64,000 bases of DNA, taken from UBA5972 sp002430125 (GTDB lineage Bacteria; Pseudomonadota; Alphaproteobacteria; Rhodobacterales; Rhodobacteraceae). The stretch spans positions 31,266 through 95,265 of the forward strand of contig CALBIC010000016.1 of NCBI GenBank assembly GCA_937892915.1, written 5' to 3'. Below are positions 8,944 through 17,411 of this stretch, one piece after another. Each line of letters begins with the position of its first letter. The first letter of the stretch is position 1. Made by a program: the position numbers and the translations under genes. The notes beneath the pieces were generated by a model that saw only the letters and a list, made by a program, of their open reading frames with translations, searched no databases and was not told where the DNA came from.

Positions 8944-9930
8944 ATGGCCCCTTTGTTAGAAGTCAAAGACCTCAAGGTCGAGTTTTCCACCCGATATGGC
9001 AACGTCACCGCGCTTGATGGGGTGTCGTTTGAACTCAACGCAGGCGAAACCCTGGGCGTGGTTGGCGAAAGCGGTTGTGGTAAGTCGATCACCGCTTTGG
9101 CCGTGATGGGGCTGATCCCGATGCCGCCGGGGCGTATCGCTGGCGGCTCGATAAAGTTTAAGGGCGAAGAACTGATCGGCGCGCCGGAAAGCCGTCTTCG
9201 CCAGTTGCGCGGCGCTGAAATCGGGATGATTTTTCAGGAACCAATGACCTCGCTCAATCCGGTGTTTCGGGTTGGCGACCAGATCGCCGAGGCGATCCTG
9301 TTGCATCAGGGCGGCAGCAAGGCCGAGGCGCGTGCGCGGGCGGTTGAATTGCTGAAAACCGTCGGCATTCCGGAACCGGACCGCCGGGCGCGGGCCTATC
9401 CGCATGAATTATCCGGCGGCATGCGCCAACGGGTGATGATCGCGATGGCAATGTCGTGCCGCCCGCAGGTGCTGATTGCGGATGAACCCACCACGGCGCT
9501 TGATGTCACAGTGCAGGCGCAGATTTTTGATCTGATGCGCGAAATTCAGCAGGAATTCGGCGTCGCTATCATCATGATCACCCATGATATGGGGGCGATC
9601 AGTGAAATGGCCGACCGGGTGGCGGTGATGTATGCGGGCAAGATGATCGAAGAAGGCTCGGCTGATGCGATACTGGACAGTCCGGGGCATCCTTACACCA
9701 GCGGCCTGATCGGGTGCATTCCGATCTTAGATCAGGCGATTGCCTTGTCTGACAGGCCGCCACCATTGGCGGAAATCCCCGGCGTGGTGCCGCCGTTGCA
9801 TTTGCTGGGGGCCGGTTGCGCCTTTGCGGAACGCTGTAGTCAGGTGCACGATGCCTGCACTGTCTCGCCGGTTTTGATCGGGGCGCCGCATGCGGTGGCT
9901 TGCCATGCTTATGCTGCGGGGAAAAGTTGA
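8944..9930 (+). CDS. Dipeptide/oligopeptide ABC transporter ATP-binding protein (DppD-like)
   Basis: This encodes a 328-residue ABC ATPase of the OppD/DppD family. Walker A is GESGCGKS near residue 40, the signature is LSGGMRQR, and Walker B is LIADEPTTALD with a downstream H-loop (ITHDMG). The C-terminal oligopeptide-transport extension contains the conserved cysteines (GCAFAERCSQVHDAC) that in some DppD-type proteins hold an iron-sulfur cluster. Its stop overlaps the start of the next ATPase. Confidence 0.94.
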   Translation: MAPLLEVKDLKVEFSTRYGNVTALDGVSFELNAGETLGVVGESGCGKSITALAVMGLIPMPPGRIAGGSIKFKGEELIGAPESRLRQLRGAEIGMIFQEPMTSLNPVFRVGDQIAEAILLHQGGSKAEARARAVELLKTVGIPEPDRRARAYPHELSGGMRQRVMIAMAMSCRPQVLIADEPTTALDVTVQAQIFDLMREIQQEFGVAIIMITHDMGAISEMADRVAVMYAGKMIEEGSADAILDSPGHPYTSGLIGCIPILDQAIALSDRPPPLAEIPGVVPPLHLLGAGCAFAERCSQVHDACTVSPVLIGAPHAVACHAYAAGKS

Positions 9931-10910
9931 TGGACCAGATAACCCCGTTGTTGGATGTGAAAAACCTGTCGGTCCGCTTTCAGATGCCGGGTGGTGGATT
10001 GTTCGGCCCAAAGCGTTTTCTGCACGCGGTGCGCGACGTTTCATTTTCCGTTGCTCGTGGCCGCACCTTGGGACTGGTGGGCGAAAGCGGGTCGGGTAAG
10101 ACCACCACGGCCATGTCGGCAATCAGGCTGGCCCCGTCCTATCAGGGCGAAGTGCATTTCAACGGCAACGACCTGCTGCAACTTGATCCCGAAGCGATGC
10201 GACAGGAGCGTCGCAACTTGCAGGTGATCTTTCAGGATCCGTATTCCAGCCTGAACCCACGCGACCGCGTAGGCGCAATTGTCCGCGAACCGCTTGATTT
10301 GCTGGGTATTGGCACCGTCGAGGAACGCGGGGCGCGTGTCAGCGAATTGTTTGGCCTGGTTGGATTAAGGCCGGACCAGATGTCATTGTTCCCACATCAG
10401 TTTTCCGGCGGCCAACGTCAGCGGATTTCAATTGCACGCGCCATGTCCACCAATCCCAGCCTGATCGTCTGTGATGAACCGGTTTCGGCACTTGACGTCG
10501 CCATTCAGGCGCAAATTCTGAACCTTTTAAGGAAGTTACAGGACGAACTTGGTCTAAGTTACCTGTTTATCAGTCATGACCTTGGCGTGGTGCAGTTTAT
10601 CTGCGACGACATTGCTGTGATGTATCTAGGACAAGTGGTGGAATATGCCAGCCGTAAGGAAATATTCGGCAGTCCCAAGCATCCTTATACGCAAGCTTTG
10701 CTGGATTCAGCGCCCTCGCTGGCGCGGCGAAAATCCTCGGGATATAAACGTCAGGCGGCGGTTTCCGGTGATCCACCCAGCCCGGTGAACATCCCGCCGG
10801 GATGCGCCTTTGCCGGGCGTTGCCCTAAATCACAAGCACGGTGCGATACGGACAGGCCGGTTTTGACGGCGGACGCCGGGCGCTCGGTTGCGTGTCATTT
10901 CCCGAACTAA
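9930..10910 (+). CDS. Dipeptide/oligopeptide ABC transporter ATP-binding protein (DppF-like)
   Basis: This encodes a 326-residue second ATPase of the OppF/DppF family. It has Walker A GESGSGKT, signature FSGGQRQR, Walker B LIVCDEPVSALD, and a Cys-containing C-terminal extension (GCAFAGRCPKSQARC). The start at 9930 (MDQITPLLDVKNLSV) shares a base with the preceding stop; the frame extends upstream but overlaps the DppD-like gene. It completes the five-gene transporter. Confidence 0.94.
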   Translation: MDQITPLLDVKNLSVRFQMPGGGLFGPKRFLHAVRDVSFSVARGRTLGLVGESGSGKTTTAMSAIRLAPSYQGEVHFNGNDLLQLDPEAMRQERRNLQVIFQDPYSSLNPRDRVGAIVREPLDLLGIGTVEERGARVSELFGLVGLRPDQMSLFPHQFSGGQRQRISIARAMSTNPSLIVCDEPVSALDVAIQAQILNLLRKLQDELGLSYLFISHDLGVVQFICDDIAVMYLGQVVEYASRKEIFGSPKHPYTQALLDSAPSLARRKSSGYKRQAAVSGDPPSPVNIPPGCAFAGRCPKSQARCDTDRPVLTADAGRSVACHFPN

Positions 10911-11023
10911 AGCGGCTTTCGTAAGGTTTGATTGGGCATTTACGCAATTAGCGAACCCCAAGATTGGCTTGTTTTGACCGACAAGGTGCTTACAGTCGTA
11001 GAAACGGCATAAGCAGGGCGGCG

Positions 11024-12007
11024 ATGGCTGAGTTTGACCAGATACCTGAAACGGCGCGCGCTTGGATTGACCAAGGGCGACGTGTGGCGTTGGCCACTGT
11101 GGTGGCGACTTGGGGTTCGGCCCCGCGGCAGGTTGGCGCGCAATTGGTGATTGATGCTAACGGCGCTTTTGAAGGCTCTGTCTCGGGCGGATGCGTTGAA
11201 GGTGCGGTCGTTCTGGAGGCAGTCGAGGCGATTGCGACCGATACCTGTCGCCTTATTGAATTCGGTGTCAGTGACGAAGATGCGTTTGCTGTTGGGCTTG
11301 CCTGCGGTGGTACGATCCGGGTGCTGGTGGAACCAGTTGATGCAGGGCAGGGTTGGTCGATCGCGGTGCTGGACAGCTTGTTGGCAGCGCGCGCGGCACG
11401 CAAAGCGGTGGCGGTTTCAGTTGATTTAATCACGTGGGAACGTCGGCTGATCGTGGCGGATGATGCCGACGGCGCGTTGCGCAACAGGTTTGCCGGCGAT
11501 TTCTCGGGGATCGACGACGGGCATTTCATTGCCATTCACAACCCGCCTCTGCGGCTGATAATTGTCGGGGCGGTGCATATCGCGCAGGCTTTGGTGCCGA
11601 TGGCGCGTCTGGCGGGATATGACGTGGTTTTGTGCGATCCGCGCGGTGCGTTTGCTGCCGGTGCGCGATTTCCGGGGATTGAGGTGCAGGATGACTGGCC
11701 CGACGAGGTGGTGATGGCGCAAAACCTTGACGCGCGCTCGGCCTTGGTGACGCTGGCGCATGACCCGAAAATTGACGATCCGGCGATCTTTGAGGCGCTC
11801 AAGACCGAGGCGTTTTATATTGGGTGTCTGGGGTCACGGCGCACCCACGCAAAGCGGCTTGAGCGGCTGCGCGCGGGCGGTGTGACCGAGGAGCAGATTG
11901 GGCGCATTTATGGTCCGGCCGGTCTGGACATAGGCGCGCGCGGCCCAGCGGAAATTGCGGTTTCAGTGCTGGCCCAAATGGTCGAAGTTTTACGGCAAAG
12001 GCGATAA
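11024..12007 (+). CDS. XdhC-family molybdenum-cofactor maturation protein
   Basis: This encodes a 327-residue XdhC/CoxI-type protein. Members bind and sulfurate molybdenum cofactor and insert it into xanthine dehydrogenase-type enzymes. The N-terminal XdhC domain (ALATVVATWGSAPRQVGAQ, then SVSGGCVEGAVVLEA) is followed by a C-terminal Rossmann domain (LIIVGAVHIAQALVPMARLAGYDVVLCDPR) and the motif YIGCLGSRRTHAKR. The start at 11024 follows AGGGCGG at proper spacing. No hydroxylase subunits lie beside it, so its client is encoded elsewhere. If the methylpurine route near 52-60 kb yields xanthine, this protein could serve the xanthine dehydrogenase; that link is speculative. Confidence 0.85.
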   Translation: MAEFDQIPETARAWIDQGRRVALATVVATWGSAPRQVGAQLVIDANGAFEGSVSGGCVEGAVVLEAVEAIATDTCRLIEFGVSDEDAFAVGLACGGTIRVLVEPVDAGQGWSIAVLDSLLAARAARKAVAVSVDLITWERRLIVADDADGALRNRFAGDFSGIDDGHFIAIHNPPLRLIIVGAVHIAQALVPMARLAGYDVVLCDPRGAFAAGARFPGIEVQDDWPDEVVMAQNLDARSALVTLAHDPKIDDPAIFEALKTEAFYIGCLGSRRTHAKRLERLRAGGVTEEQIGRIYGPAGLDIGARGPAEIAVSVLAQMVEVLRQRR

Positions 12008-12008
12008 C

Positions 12009-12962
12009 GTGCGCAGATTGGCACCAATTTTGTGGTGTGTTTTTGTGGCGGTTGCAGGCCCGGTCGCGTCCGGACCGGTTACCGGTGATATCGACCCGGC
12101 CTATCAGCACGCGCTTGATTTGTGGCTGAGTGATGACGAAGCGCATGCCTTGCCGATGCTGGCAACGCTGGCAGCCGACGGAAGTACTGCCGCGCAAATG
12201 CTGATTGGACTGATCGACAAAACGATTGCCCTGCAAGGCCCGTGGCTGGCGTTGCTGCCCAAAGCTGAACGTATCGAACTGTTGCGCGATCAGGGTGGCC
12301 TTTCGGGGACCAGTTGGATGCGCCGAATTGATGACCTGCCGGTTGCCACGATCCTGTTGCAGGTTCTGGACAGCGAGGCGGATGTCGGTTTGGTCCTGAC
12401 ATTGGCGGATTTTGGCGAGCCGGGCGCGGTACGTCGGGGGCTGATCGCGCTTGAGGCGCGCCAATCCACCGGGTTTTCTGCGTTCGCCCAAGACCCGCGC
12501 TATCCCGACGCAATGCGCTATCTGATCTGGCGGGAATGGCAAAAGGACGGGGACAGGGACGATGAGTTGGCAGCAGCGCTGAACGCGTTGCCCAAAGGGG
12601 ATCCACAGCGCGAGGTTTTGATGGCAATGGGGGCCGAACCTGAACACGCGGACTGGTTGCTGGAAACCAAGCTGGGCACGCCTTTGAAAGCATTGTGTGA
12701 ACGCACTTGCCCGGCTCGACCGGCGACGTGCATGCTGGCCGGAATGCGGGCGTTGGGCGGGTATCGGCAGGTGGTTACAATAGGAACGCCATTGGTGGCC
12801 CTGATCCCGGAGGCACGGTTTGCCGACAGTCAGCGGGGACAAATGAGCGTGCTGCGACGGGCGATGGCCTATGCGTTTCTGACGCGTGAACGGATCGGTG
12901 AAATTGCGAAAACCGATGCTTGTTTTGCGGGTATTCTGGCGACCGAAGGCCAGCGGTTTTAA
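12009..12962 (+). CDS. Secreted protein with helical-repeat (Sel1/TPR-like) segment
   Basis: This encodes a protein of about 317 residues starting with GTG at 12009, one base after the XdhC stop, with AAAGG upstream. The N-terminus is a signal peptide (RRLAPILWCVFVAVAGPVASG). The next 50 residues (YQHALDLWLSDDEAHALPMLATLAADGSTAAQMLIGLI) resemble a Sel1/TPR helical repeat. The remainder is helix-rich with a conserved-looking Cys group (CERTCPARPATC). The specific family is not recognised. It is probably co-transcribed with the XdhC gene and is convergent with the SulP permease gene only 6 bp away. Confidence 0.65.
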   Translation: MRRLAPILWCVFVAVAGPVASGPVTGDIDPAYQHALDLWLSDDEAHALPMLATLAADGSTAAQMLIGLIDKTIALQGPWLALLPKAERIELLRDQGGLSGTSWMRRIDDLPVATILLQVLDSEADVGLVLTLADFGEPGAVRRGLIALEARQSTGFSAFAQDPRYPDAMRYLIWREWQKDGDRDDELAAALNALPKGDPQREVLMAMGAEPEHADWLLETKLGTPLKALCERTCPARPATCMLAGMRALGGYRQVVTIGTPLVALIPEARFADSQRGQMSVLRRAMAYAFLTRERIGEIAKTDACFAGILATEGQRF

Positions 12963-12968
12963 CGTAGT

Positions 12969-14675
12969 TTAACTGGCGCGCAAATCCTCGAACGCCTGGT
13001 TCTGGCTGAGGTAGATATTGCCGGTCAGATCGTGCAGGAAATGGCTGCGTTTCAGTCGATCCATCACTGGGCCTTTGACCTCAGACAGATGCAGGCGCAC
13101 GTCACTGTCGGCCAGTCGGGCGTTCAGGGCCTCAAGGCTTTCCAGCGCGGAACTGTCGATAAAATTGACCGCCGGGCACATCAACACCACATTTTTGATC
13201 GCGCGATTGGCGGCCAAGGTGCCGTTGATTGTATCCTCCAGAAACCGCGCATTGGGGAAATACAGGCTTTCGTCGATCCGGATCGACAATGTGGCCGGGT
13301 CGGTTTCAACGGCGTGCCGCAGGATATTGCGGAAGTGCTGGGTGCCGAGCACTCGGCCGACGATGGCGTAATGCGGTTTTGAAGTGCGTCGCAGGTGCAA
13401 AAATAGCGAAATCCCGACGCCTGCCATGATGCCAAACTCGACCCCCTCGGTCAACGTCAGCAGAATAGTGGCAGCCATTGCCGCGAAATCGGCCTTGGAA
13501 TAGGCAAATGTGGTGCGGATGGATTTCAGATCGACCAAGGATAGAACCGCGACAAAAATCGTGGCACCCAAGGTGGCTTTGGGCAGAAAGAACAAAAGCG
13601 GCGTCAGAAATACTGTGGCCAAGGCGATGCCGATGGCGGTATAGGCACCGGCGGCAGGGGTCTGCGCACCGGCTTCGAAGTTTACCACGGATCGGGAAAA
13701 CCCGCCGGTGACCGGAAAGCCGCCTGACAGGGCCGAACCGATATTGGCGGTGCCAAGGCCGATCAGTTCCTGATCCGGGTCGATCCGCTGGCGGCGCTTG
13801 GCGGCCAAAGTTTGCGCCACCGAAATGGTTTCAACATAGCCGATGATCGAGATCAACAAAGCAGGCATAGCGATTTCAAACCAAAGTTTCGGGTCATAGG
13901 TTGGGATCGCAAGGCCGGGCAGGGCGTTTGGAATATCGCCGACAATGGCAACGCCATGACCATTGAGCCCCAGCGCGAAGACCAATAATGTCGTCACGGC
14001 AATCGACAGGATCGGGGCCATTTTGGCACCGGTATCGGCCAGACGGTCACTAAATCCGCTGGCCTTTAGCAGCGGTTTCACCCGCTTGCGGGTCCAGAAC
14101 AAAAAGACAATCGTGCCTAAACCGATTGCCGCCGTGACCCAGTTGAAGGCGGTGTAACTCTCCAACAACGAGCTGATTTGTTCCAGCAGGTTATGGCCCT
14201 TGATCGGGATGCCGGTCAGACTTTTCATCTGGCCCATGGCGATAATGACGGCTGATGCGGTGATAAAGCCGGAAATCACCGGATGGCTCAGGAAATTTGC
14301 CAGAAATCCCAGCCTGAGCAGACCCATAACTGTCAACATCAGCCCCGACAAAAAAGCCAACGCAATGGCGGCTGTCAGATATTCCGGCGACCCTTGCTGC
14401 GCGAGTTGCCCAACCGCGGCGGCTGTCATCAGCGAGGCCACTGCGACCGGGCCAATCGCCAAGGTACGCGACGTGCCAAACACCGCGTAAATCAGCAGAG
14501 GCGCGATTGAGGCATAAAGACCAATCTCGGGCGGCAATCCGGCCAACAGTGCATAGGCCAGCGATTGCGGGATCAGCATGATGGTGACGATCACCGCCGC
14601 GATAAGATCGCTGGTCAGGGTTTCGCGGTCATAGTCGCGAGACCAGACAAGAATGGGAAAATAGCGTTTTAGCAT
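12969..14675 (-). CDS. SulP-family anion (sulfate) permease with STAS domain
   Basis: This encodes a 568-residue SulP/SLC26-type permease. The N-terminal hydrophobic domain begins with TVTIMLIPQSLAYALLAGLPPEIGLYAS, the conserved SulP signature, and spans about 12 helices. A C-terminal STAS domain covers roughly residues 440-560 (LSIRIDESLYFPNARFLED, then FIDSSALESLEALNARLADSDVRLHL). It heads toward low coordinates at the end of the sulfur operon, 30 bp beyond the DUF442 gene. In BigR-type operons such a permease exports or exchanges sulfite or sulfate produced by sulfide oxidation, so that role is likely here. Confidence 0.9.
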   Translation of the reverse strand: MLKRYFPILVWSRDYDRETLTSDLIAAVIVTIMLIPQSLAYALLAGLPPEIGLYASIAPLLIYAVFGTSRTLAIGPVAVASLMTAAAVGQLAQQGSPEYLTAAIALAFLSGLMLTVMGLLRLGFLANFLSHPVISGFITASAVIIAMGQMKSLTGIPIKGHNLLEQISSLLESYTAFNWVTAAIGLGTIVFLFWTRKRVKPLLKASGFSDRLADTGAKMAPILSIAVTTLLVFALGLNGHGVAIVGDIPNALPGLAIPTYDPKLWFEIAMPALLISIIGYVETISVAQTLAAKRRQRIDPDQELIGLGTANIGSALSGGFPVTGGFSRSVVNFEAGAQTPAAGAYTAIGIALATVFLTPLLFFLPKATLGATIFVAVLSLVDLKSIRTTFAYSKADFAAMAATILLTLTEGVEFGIMAGVGISLFLHLRRTSKPHYAIVGRVLGTQHFRNILRHAVETDPATLSIRIDESLYFPNARFLEDTINGTLAANRAIKNVVLMCPAVNFIDSSALESLEALNARLADSDVRLHLSEVKGPVMDRLKRSHFLHDLTGNIYLSQNQAFEDLRAS

Positions 14676-14705
14676 GGTATTCAGGGGTCCGATGTCAGGG
14701 GTGGC

Positions 14706-15137
14706 TCAGCCGTTTTGGGCGGCCATAGCTTCAAATTGCGGACGCATATTTTCCAGATTGTAACCGGCACCTGCAGCAGCCTGTAGAATATCGTCAACCG
14801 GCAGAGTTCCGGCGTTCATATAAGCCCAACAGATTGTTGAACGCATGCCAGAACGGCAATAAGCGAAAACCGGCCCTTTGGCGGCGGCGATTGCTGTTGC
14901 CTGCGCGGTCAGATTGTCCATCGTCATACCTTGGGACGAAATCGGATTATAGGTGAACGCGAGCCCCAGACGCGTGGCCTCGGCCTGCATAAACTGGGCA
15001 TGCAGATCAGGTTCAATCTCGGCATCGGGACGGTTATTTATGACCGAGGTAAAACCCTGCGCGGCAATCGCCACAAGATCGGCTTCGGTGATCTGGCCGG
15101 ACACGGAATAGGTTGGCGTAACGTGATTGATGGTCAT
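14706..15137 (-). CDS. DUF442 / TIGR01244-family sulfurtransferase (phosphatase-like)
   Basis: This encodes a 143-residue protein of the DUF442 family, which resembles tyrosine phosphatases but carries rhodanese-like sulfur transfer. The active-site loop is YCRSGMRS with Cys94 and Arg99. In BigR operons of rhizobia this domain is fused to the persulfide dioxygenase (Blh); here it is a separate gene two genes away from the hydrolase. Expected role: handling of persulfide or thiosulfate sulfur during sulfide detoxification. It is spaced 3 bp from the following YeeE/YedE gene. Confidence 0.85.
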   Translation of the reverse strand: MTINHVTPTYSVSGQITEADLVAIAAQGFTSVINNRPDAEIEPDLHAQFMQAEATRLGLAFTYNPISSQGMTMDNLTAQATAIAAAKGPVFAYCRSGMRSTICWAYMNAGTLPVDDILQAAAGAGYNLENMRPQFEAMAAQNG

Positions 15138-15140
15138 GGT

Positions 15141-15590
15141 TTACCCGAAATTTTTTGCGCTGTTCTGTGGATTGGCGAACAGTTTGCCAAGTCTTGGAGC
15201 CAGGAACATACCGGCGGACATAGCTGCGATAAAGATCAAACCTTCGATCCCGTTATAGGAAACCGCCGCCAGCGACGGGCCTGGGCAAAGGCCGGCCAGA
15301 CCCCAACCCGCACCGAAAATGAACGACCCAATGATCAGTGCCGGGCTAAGCGTGGATGACGGGGTCGCAGGCAGTGCCGTGCCAAGTAGCGAGGCTGTGC
15401 GCCGTGCTGCGATACGCCAAGCCACAGCCATCGGCAGGATCGCCCCGGTCAGAACAAAGGCCAGCGTCGGATCCCAGTCGCCAAACAGATCAAGCCAGTT
15501 TTGCACCTTGGTGGTGTCGGTCATGCCGGATGTGAACAACCCGGCCCCAAACAAGCCCCCCGCCAACAGCGCGTAAAAATTGCGTTTCAT
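15141..15590 (-). CDS. YeeE/YedE-family sulfur transporter subunit (second half)
   Basis: This encodes a 149-residue inner-membrane protein of the YeeE/YedE (DUF395, PmpB-like) family with about four helices. The motif GWGLAGLCPGPSLAAV carries the Cys thought to relay thiosulfate or persulfide sulfur across the membrane. The start at 15590 (MKRNFYALLAGGLFG) overlaps the stop of its partner by 4 nt, and the upstream extension of the frame is a shadow of that partner. Together the two small genes would equal one full-length YeeE. Confidence 0.85.
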   Translation of the reverse strand: MKRNFYALLAGGLFGAGLFTSGMTDTTKVQNWLDLFGDWDPTLAFVLTGAILPMAVAWRIAARRTASLLGTALPATPSSTLSPALIIGSFIFGAGWGLAGLCPGPSLAAVSYNGIEGLIFIAAMSAGMFLAPRLGKLFANPQNSAKNFG

Positions 15591-16015
15591 ATAACCCCCA
15601 GCACATGCTTGAAGACCAGAACCGCGACCCCGCCTGCGAACAGATAGGCCAATGTCGCCGCAATGCCGCGAACGGATAGTCGCGAGATACCGCAAACGCC
15701 GTGGCCTGATGTGCAGCCGTTGGCCATGCGGGCCCCGTATCCGACCATCAATCCGGCACCAATCAAAACCCAAATATTGCTGCTGATATGGGTGTCGGGC
15801 CGGACCCACAGAAGGGTCAGTACGAACGGCACCGCGATCAGTCCGGCGATAAAGCTTAACCGCTCGCGTATTGTGTCCCAGCCGGTGCCGTCAACCAGCC
15901 CGCCTAAAACGCCGCTTGCGCCAAGAATGCGGCCGTTAAACAGCAGGTAAACAACGCCTCCCGCGCCGATTAACAGTCCGCCGCCAAAACCAAATATCCA
16001 GTCCTGCTCAAGCAT
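15587..16015 (-). CDS. YeeE/YedE-family sulfur transporter subunit (first half)
   Basis: This encodes a 142-residue membrane protein of the YeeE/YedE (PmpA-like) family. It has glycine-rich helices (GFGGGLLIGAGGVVYLL, GASGVLGGLVDG) and the Cys motif NGCTSGHGVCGISRLS typical of these putative sulfur carriers. Two starts are possible, ATG at 16015 and GTG at 16018; both overlap the stop of the metallo-hydrolase, indicating coupling. It pairs with the next gene. Confidence 0.86.
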   Translation of the reverse strand: MLEQDWIFGFGGGLLIGAGGVVYLLFNGRILGASGVLGGLVDGTGWDTIRERLSFIAGLIAVPFVLTLLWVRPDTHISSNIWVLIGAGLMVGYGARMANGCTSGHGVCGISRLSVRGIAATLAYLFAGGVAVLVFKHVLGVI

Positions 16016-16878
16016 CACAAACCGTTAATTGGCATTTTGATGTAGGATTTTCCGTCGTCTTCCGGTTCCGGCATGTGGCCTGCACGCATATTCACCTGCA
16101 GGGACGGTATGATCAGTTTCGGCATTTTCAGCTCGCCATCGCGTTTGGTGCGGGCGGCGACGAATTCTTCTTTGGTTTTGCCAGCGCCAATATGAACGTT
16201 GCCGGCTTTTTGTTCGCCAACCGTGGTTTCCCAAGCGAATTCGTCGCGACCGGGGGCTTTGTAATCGTGGCCAACAAAAATCCGGGTTTCGTCCGGCAAG
16301 GCCAGAATTTTCTGGATCGAATTAAACAAGGTTTCCGCCGACCCACCGGGGAAATCAGCGCGGGCTGTGCCGAAATCCGGCATGAACAAGGTGTCGCCGA
16401 CAAAAGCGGTGTCTTCAATCACATAGGTCAGGCAAGCTGGCGTGTGGCCCGGCGTATGCAGCACGTCACAACGCATTTGCCCGATATGGATCGAATCGCC
16501 ATCCTTGAACAACGCATCAAACTGGCTGCCGTCACGCTGGAACCTTGTGCCTTCGTTAAAGACTTTACCAAAGGTTTCCTGCACCACAGTGATCCGATCG
16601 CCAATCCCGATTTTACCGCCAAGTTCTTCCTGAAGGTAGGGCGCAGCACTTAGATGATCGGCGTGGACATGGCTTTCCAGAATCCACTGAACTTCCAGGA
16701 CTTTTTCACGCACATAGGCGATGATTTTGTCAGCCGCAACCGTGTCTGTGCGCCCGGATGCGTGATCAAAATCCAGCACAGAATCAATTATCGCGCATTT
16801 CGGTCCGTTGGCATCCTGAACCACATAGGAAATTGTGTTTGTGGCGTCGTCAAAAAAGGCTTTTACTGTTGGGGACAT
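16015..16878 (-). CDS. MBL-fold persulfide-dioxygenase-like hydrolase (Blh/ETHE1 type)
   Basis: This encodes a 287-residue metallo-beta-lactamase-fold protein. The metal site is HVHADH (H70, H72, D74, H75), with HTPGHTPACLTYV and VGHDYK supplying further ligands. This is the C-terminal half of Blh proteins, which oxidise glutathione persulfide to sulfite. The start at 16878 (MSPTVKAFFDD) has AGGAGA upstream; the longer reading frame runs into the AT-rich operator. It is the first gene of the sulfur operon, transcribed divergently from the BigR/SqrR-type regulator, and is probably derepressed by persulfides. Confidence 0.88.
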   Translation of the reverse strand: MSPTVKAFFDDATNTISYVVQDANGPKCAIIDSVLDFDHASGRTDTVAADKIIAYVREKVLEVQWILESHVHADHLSAAPYLQEELGGKIGIGDRITVVQETFGKVFNEGTRFQRDGSQFDALFKDGDSIHIGQMRCDVLHTPGHTPACLTYVIEDTAFVGDTLFMPDFGTARADFPGGSAETLFNSIQKILALPDETRIFVGHDYKAPGRDEFAWETTVGEQKAGNVHIGAGKTKEEFVAARTKRDGELKMPKLIIPSLQVNMRAGHMPEPEDDGKSYIKMPINGL

Positions 16879-16902
16879 TTGATTTCTCCTGTCGTGTTGC
16901 TC

Positions 16903-16937
16903 GCAATATATATCAATTGTTGAATATATTGCAATAT
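16903..16937. promoter_or_regulatory. AT-rich dyad, probable BigR/SqrR operator
   Basis: The 9-bp arms GCAATATAT (16903-16911) and ATATATTGC (16924-16932) form a perfect inverted repeat with a 12-nt spacer, and ATATTGCAATAT (16926-16937) is a perfect 12-bp palindrome overlapping its right arm. It lies 25 bp upstream of the hydrolase start and about 65 bp from the regulator start, exactly between the divergent genes. AT-rich dyads are the known type of target for BigR/SqrR. Confidence 0.75.
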
Positions 16938-17001
16938 TGATAAGTGTGAAATCTTTTGCTAACACGAATCTAACGTAAATCAGTCGGAAAGTCAGGGCGT
17001 A

Positions 17002-17340
17002 ATGTCAGAAGAAACCAACAACGCGCATTTGATCGAAGATTTGCGAGCGCAGGCTGATAACGCGGCAGCGTTGATGAAGACCTTGTCCAATACGGCGCGA
17101 CTGATGATCTTGTGCCAATTGGTCGAAGGCGAACGGTCGGTTGCCGAGCTCGAGAAAAATCTCGATACCAAGCAACCGAATGTCTCGCAACAATTGGCCC
17201 GCCTAAGGATGGAGGGGCATGTGCAGGCGCGACGCGACGGCAGAACGATTTTTTACAGCCTTGCGGATGAACGGGTTGCGTCGGTTATCCACAATCTGCA
17301 CGCAACTTTCTGCCCAAGCCGTGTTTCGCAATCGAATTGA
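17002..17340 (+). CDS. ArsR-family persulfide-responsive repressor (BigR/SqrR-like)
   Basis: This encodes a 112-residue ArsR-family winged-helix repressor. The recognition region is SVAELEKNLDTKQPNVSQQLARLRMEGHVQARRDGRTIFYSL. Two cysteines, C38 (LMILCQL) and C104 (ATFCPS), are 66 residues apart, the same spacing as C41 and C107 of SqrR from Rhodobacter capsulatus, where persulfides cross-link them and release DNA. No ArsR metal-site motif is evident. It is divergent from the sulfur detoxification genes, with an AT-rich dyad between. Role: repress the operon until sulfide or persulfide accumulates. Functional assignment is by family knowledge plus the Cys spacing. Confidence 0.92.
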   Translation: MSEETNNAHLIEDLRAQADNAAALMKTLSNTARLMILCQLVEGERSVAELEKNLDTKQPNVSQQLARLRMEGHVQARRDGRTIFYSLADERVASVIHNLHATFCPSRVSQSN

Positions 17341-17367
17341 TTTGAGTCAATATTCCTGTTATCTTTT

Positions 17368-17394
17368 AGAGTTAATCTCTTTTTAATTAACTCT
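17368..17394. other. Inverted repeat before the DksA-like gene
   Basis: The 9-bp arms AGAGTTAAT and ATTAACTCT, with a 9-nt loop, lie between the BigR-type gene and the DksA-like gene, followed by TTTT. It could be a weak terminator for the repressor gene or an operator for the next gene. Confidence 0.45.
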
Positions 17395-17411
17395 TTTAGG
17401 GAATCGTTAGA

